From Faecalibacterium sp. HTF-F (GTDB lineage Bacteria > Bacillota > Clostridia > Oscillospirales > Ruminococcaceae), in contig NZ_CP094473.1 of the NCBI RefSeq assembly GCF_023347535.1, forward strand, positions 558,001 to 622,000: 64,000 bases of DNA. The letters run 5' to 3'. A program made the translations under genes and the position numbers. The notes beneath the pieces were generated by a model that saw only the letters and a program-made list of their open reading frames with translations, did not search any database and was not told the DNA's origin. This document shows positions 60,647 through 64,000 of the stretch, piece after piece. The first letter of the stretch is position 1. The number at the start of each line of letters is the position of its first letter.

Positions 60647-62017
60647 TTAGAGGAACACGTACTTGAGGATGAACAGTACGGTCAGCACGTACATCAGCGG
60701 GCTGATCTTCTTTTCCTTGGCCTTGCCGGTGGCGACATTGATGATGGTCCAGGAGATGACGCCGATGGCGATGCCCTCAGAGATGCTGTAGGCAGTGGGC
60801 ATGGCCAGAATGGTGAGGAAAGCGGGGATGCCCTCGCTGGGGTCGTTGAAGTCGATCTTGACGGCAGAGCCCATCATGTAGAAGCCCACGATGATCAGGG
60901 CAGGAGCCGTTGCAAAGGACGGGATGGTGAGGAACAGCGGGCTGAAGATGGTGGCCAGCAGGAACAGGATGCCGGTGGTCATAGCGGTCAGACCGGTGCG
61001 GCCGCCTTCGGTGACGCCGGAAGCGCTCTCCACGAAGGTGGTGGTGGTGGAAGTGCCCAGCACAGCGCCTGCGCAGGTGGCGATGGAGTCGGCCATCAGT
61101 GCGCCCTTGATGTGGGGCAGCTTGCCGTCCTCGTCCAGCATGTCGGCCTTGGAGGCAACACCGATCAGGGTGCCCAGCGTATCGAACAGGTCAACGAACA
61201 GGAAGGAGAACATGACGGCAAAGAAGTTCAGGATGCCAACGCCGGAGAAATCGGTCTTGAACACCTGACCAAAGGTCTTGCCCAGCGCGGAGAAGTCGAA
61301 GCTGACGAAGGCGGTGGGAATGACGGAGTACATGCCTGCGTCGGGGTTGGGAACATAGATGCCGGCGATCTCGCAGAGGATGCCCAGCACCCATGTGATA
61401 AGGATGCCGTACAGGATGCCGCCCTTGACCTTCTTTACCAGCAGGATGGCGGTGATCACAATACCCAACAGGGCAAGGATCGCGCCCATGCCCACGCTGG
61501 AGAAGGTCTCGCCCTTGAAGTGCTGGTAGGTGACGAGGGTAGAATCGCTATTGACGATCAGCTTTGCGTTCTGCAGACCGACAAAAGCAACGAACAGGCC
61601 GATGCCCACGCTGACGGCACTCTTCAGGGTCATGGGAATGGCGTTGAAGATGCCCTCACGGACATTGGTGAGGGACAGCACGATGAAGATGATGCCCTCC
61701 ACAAAGACGGCCATCAGGGCCAGCTGCCAGCTGTAACCCATGGTGAGAACGACCGTGTAGGAGAAGTAGGCGTTCAGGCCCATGCCGGGAGCCAGTGCAA
61801 ACGGATAGTTGGCAAGCAGAGCCATAAGCGCAGTTCCAACAAAGGATGCCAGCGCGGTGGCGATCAGAACAGCCTCGGAATCCATGCCCGAGGCGGACAG
61901 GATATTGGGGTTGACCGCAAGGATGTAGGCCATGGTCATGAAGGTGGTGATACCAGCCATGATCTCGGTCTTGGCATCGGTGTGGTTTTCTTTCAGATGA
62001 AAGATGTTTTCTAACAT
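60647..62017 (-). CDS. NCS2-family purine permease (AzgA-like)
   Basis: A 456-residue membrane protein importing guanine, hypoxanthine or adenine with H+. MAGITTFMTMAYILAVNP, NYPFALAPGMGLNAYFSY and SASGVTEGGRTGLTAMTTGI are AzgA/PbuG patterns. ATG 62017 follows CAGGAGG; the open frame extends about 100 codons upstream through the leader. Its 200-base leader holds two hairpins but no purine riboswitch consensus. Confidence 0.92.
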   Translation of the reverse strand: MLENIFHLKENHTDAKTEIMAGITTFMTMAYILAVNPNILSASGMDSEAVLIATALASFVGTALMALLANYPFALAPGMGLNAYFSYTVVLTMGYSWQLALMAVFVEGIIFIVLSLTNVREGIFNAIPMTLKSAVSVGIGLFVAFVGLQNAKLIVNSDSTLVTYQHFKGETFSSVGMGAILALLGIVITAILLVKKVKGGILYGILITWVLGILCEIAGIYVPNPDAGMYSVIPTAFVSFDFSALGKTFGQVFKTDFSGVGILNFFAVMFSFLFVDLFDTLGTLIGVASKADMLDEDGKLPHIKGALMADSIATCAGAVLGTSTTTTFVESASGVTEGGRTGLTAMTTGILFLLATIFSPLFLTIPSFATAPALIIVGFYMMGSAVKIDFNDPSEGIPAFLTILAMPTAYSISEGIAIGVISWTIINVATGKAKEKKISPLMYVLTVLFILKYVFL

Positions 62018-62340
62018 GAAGAACCTCCTGATTTTAAATAAGAAGCCGTTTTTATAAACACAGCACACCGCCTGAAGGGGGGTGCCCGCATCCGTTCGGC
62101 GCACCCTGCTTATAAACACAGCTCCCAAAACATCCCGCCGGTGCGTGCGGCGGGAAAGAACAAAAGCTATTGTAGCATGTTCCGCTTGTGTTTGTCCACA
62201 AAATAAACACACTTTTTTCATTTTTTGTCCAAAAATCGCAAATGAGTATGACTTTAAACGTTTCCGGGAGATTTGCCACAGGTTTCGCGTGGAAAAATAC
62301 ACTGCTTTCAAAAAATGACAGGATAACGTTGTTTAAAATA
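62018..62340 (-). promoter_or_regulatory. leader and promoter region of the NCS2 permease gene
   Basis: On the minus strand an extended -10 TGCTACAAT (about 62170-62178) with TGGACA about 18 bases upstream. Downstream lie the hairpins CCCGCCG...CGGCGGG (62134-62156 region, followed by ATGTTTT) and GGGTGC...GCACCC (62080-62110 region). GCTGTGTTTATAA occurs twice. No known riboswitch recognised. Confidence 0.45.
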
Positions 62341-62485
62341 CAACTTTGTTATACTGCAAGGACTTTTGCGAATTAAATATACCGTTCGGCCCTGAAAAAG
62401 TACACCCTGTCGGAATGCGGCAGACGGTGGTATCCTTTTGCCATAGCCCAGCACATCGGGGCAGAAAGGAGCTGATACCCACACC

Positions 62486-62767
62486 ATGGGGCAGATAAAA
62501 CAGGCCAAAGGGCTGGAAAGCCTGAGCCGGGCCACCGACACCCTGAGCACCCTGCTGGCGCAGGAGGTCCGGGAGCTGAATGCCCGCCAAAAGGCAGCAA
62601 AGAAAACGGGCGCGGCAGACGGCAGCACCATCAAGGGCCTCAAGGAGGCCACGGCGGTGCTCAAGGATCTGGCCGCTGTGGCCAAGACCCTGAACGATCA
62701 GGGCACGCAGACAGAGGGCACAGGATGCGGCGTGGTGATCCTGCCGCCCGTGGAGGAAGAAACATGA
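62486..62767 (+). CDS. small phage protein ahead of terminase (possible small subunit)
   Basis: A 93-residue helical protein (GLESLSRATDTLSTLLAQEV, KGLKEATAVLKDLAAVAKTL) ending VEEET. Its stop overlaps the ATG of the terminase gene (ATGA), showing coupling. Position is that of a small terminase subunit, but the sequence is not clearly one. GAAAGGAG lies 15 bases before the ATG. Confidence 0.6.
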   Translation: MGQIKQAKGLESLSRATDTLSTLLAQEVRELNARQKAAKKTGAADGSTIKGLKEATAVLKDLAAVAKTLNDQGTQTEGTGCGVVILPPVEEET

Positions 62768-64000
62768 GCACACAGGAAGCAAGAGCGCCGGTGGTCTGGC
62801 GGCCACAACCCAGACAGGCCGAGTTCATGCGCCGCCCGGAGCCGGAAGCGCTGTACGGCGGTGCGGCAGGCGGCGGAAAAAGCGATGCGCTCATCATTGA
62901 AGCGCTGCGGCAGGTGCATATCCCACACTACCGGGCGCTGATCCTGCGCAAGACCTACCCGCAGCTTTCCGATCTGGTGGACAAAAGCCAGATGTACTAC
63001 CGCAGGGCTTTTCCGCAGGCGCAGTACAACGCCACCACCCATGTGTGGAACTTCCCCAGCGGGGCAAAAATCTATTTTGGCTCCATGCAGTACACCAAGG
63101 ACCGCACCAACTATCAGGGCAAGGCCTTCGATTTTATCGGCTTTGACGAGCTGACCCACTTTGAATGGGAAGAGTACAGCTACATGATGAGCCGCAACCG
63201 TCCCACCGGCCCGGGCACCCGGGTGTACATGCGGGCCACCACCAATCCCGGCGGCATCGGCCACGGGTGGGTGAAGGCAAGGTTCATCACGCCGGCACCA
63301 CCCGGTACGCCCATTGTGGAGGAATACACAGTCAGGCTGCCGGACGGCACCGAGCAGAAACTGCAGCGCTCGCGGGTGTTCATCCCGTCCAGCATCTTTG
63401 ATAACCCCGCCCTGCTGGCCAACGATCCCGGCTACCTTGCAAGCCTTGCCAGTATGCCGGAGGCGGAAAAGCAGGCCCTGCTCTATGGCAGCTGGGACAG
63501 CTTCAGTGGTCAGGTGTTTACCGAGTGGCGCAACGACCCGGCCCATTATCAGGATCAGCGCTGGACGCATGTCATCGCACCCTTCACCATCCCGAAGCAC
63601 TGGACCATCTACCGGGGGTTCGATTTTGGCTTCTCGAAGCCCTTCTCGGTGGGGTGGTACGCTGCGGATGAGGACGGGCGGCTCTACCGTATCCGGGAGC
63701 TGTACGGCTGCACGGGCCGCCCCAACGAGGGCCTGCGTATCGACCCGGTGGAACAGGCCCGGCGCATCCGGGAGGCAGAGCAGAACGACCCTCTGCTGCG
63801 GGGCAGGGTGATCCACGGCATTGCTGACCCGGCCATCTTTGATGAGAGCCGCGGCGAGAGCATTGCTGCCATGATGGAGCGGGCACCCGGCTTTTTGCAC
63901 TGGGCCCCCGGCGACCACACCCGTCTGGCCGGAAAGATGCAGTTCCACTACCGGCTGAACTTTGACACGGACGGCAGGCCGATGCTGCAGGTCTTCAACA
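62764..64000 (+). CDS. phage terminase large subunit (partial, runs off the window)
   Basis: At least 412 residues; no stop before 64000. N-terminal ATPase: RQAEFMRRPEPEALYGG then Walker A GGAAGGGKS, and Walker B FDFIGFDEL followed by THFEWEEYSYM. Nuclease half: YRGFDFGFSKPFSVGWYA with the first catalytic Asp, and GIADPAIFDES. It cuts and translocates phage DNA into capsids. It marks the edge of a prophage or remnant that continues to the right. Confidence 0.93.
   Translation, partial: MSTQEARAPVVWRPQPRQAEFMRRPEPEALYGGAAGGGKSDALIIEALRQVHIPHYRALILRKTYPQLSDLVDKSQMYYRRAFPQAQYNATTHVWNFPSGAKIYFGSMQYTKDRTNYQGKAFDFIGFDELTHFEWEEYSYMMSRNRPTGPGTRVYMRATTNPGGIGHGWVKARFITPAPPGTPIVEEYTVRLPDGTEQKLQRSRVFIPSSIFDNPALLANDPGYLASLASMPEAEKQALLYGSWDSFSGQVFTEWRNDPAHYQDQRWTHVIAPFTIPKHWTIYRGFDFGFSKPFSVGWYAADEDGRLYRIRELYGCTGRPNEGLRIDPVEQARRIREAEQNDPLLRGRVIHGIADPAIFDESRGESIAAMMERAPGFLHWAPGDHTRLAGKMQFHYRLNFDTDGRPMLQVFN

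Noticed and set aside
62018..62340. Purine riboswitch ahead of the NCS2 permease
   Set aside because: Conserved junction and loop sequences are missing; the hairpins look different.

Overview
The window is a dense, GC-rich stretch of a low-complexity Firmicute chromosome that looks like Faecalibacterium (Oscillospiraceae/Ruminococcaceae). This assignment is inference: strong AGGAGG-type ribosome binding sites and TTGACA/TATAAT promoters, the clostridial order cmk-plsC-ispH::rpsA (with the IspH-S1 fusion), a ylxM-ffh-rpsP-khpA-rimM-trmD cluster, many lipoprotein-type ABC transporters, and gut-type sugar genes. No rRNA, tRNA or CRISPR array was seen. Most of the window is core genome; the last 1.5 kb is the packaging end of a prophage.

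Layout. 1-1958: sulfur assimilation gene metY behind a promoter, a Cys-rich leader peptide and a terminator (probable attenuator). 1976-9482: cellobiose module: lacI, solute-binding protein and two permeases on the minus strand, divergent from a GH94 cellobiose phosphorylase, with a shared operator motif at both promoters. No ABC ATPase is present, so a shared one encoded elsewhere is likely. 9557-13799: TPP riboswitch and thiW-thiM-thiE-thiC (thiamine uptake, salvage and synthesis). 14101-18541: Na+/alanine symporter, BrnQ, and an ABC permease/ATPase pair without a binding protein. 18590-22971: M23 peptidase, Bax-inhibitor-1 protein, HemW, HI0933-type flavoprotein. 23271-26755: cmk, plsC, ispH::rpsA. 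26813-31975: GtrA-like protein, DUF559 nuclease inside an inverted-repeat element, a small membrane protein, deoC, SAM riboswitch-metK, prs. 32129-34457: MATE exporter and a cysteine-synthase-like protein lacking the PLP lysine. 34670-39116: SRP/ribosome-maturation cluster ending in a TrmD-GNAT fusion. 39447-41625: HPr and UvrC. 41858-44384: polar amino acid ABC transporter. 44741-51252: gpsA, phospholipase C-like protein, UMF1 transporter, M16C peptidase. 51617-53296: mgtE behind a leader peptide and a terminator touching its start codon. 53624-57550: mglBAC. 57600-60465: small membrane protein, TAXI binding protein plus GltS symporter, His-rich small protein. 60647-62017: NCS2 purine permease. 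62486-64000: phage ORF and terminase large subunit (runs off the end).

The most striking unexplained structure lies between genes. At least ten copies of one two-hairpin element (called family A here) sit in intergenic gaps. Hairpin 2 always carries the loop C(TGCG)G, a UNCG-type tetraloop, while its stem differs completely between most copies yet stays base-paired. A second family (B) is a 218-bp element with terminal inverted repeats, present twice in full and once as a diverged copy inserted into hairpin 1 of a family A element. A third (C) is an inverted pair of about 50 bp arms; one copy carries a DUF559 nuclease gene and others are empty.

Regulation visible in the sequence: Cys leader/attenuator (metY), TPP riboswitch (thi), SAM-I riboswitch (metK), LacI operators (cellobiose), an attenuator at mgtE, and a repeat/palindrome inside the amino acid transporter promoter.
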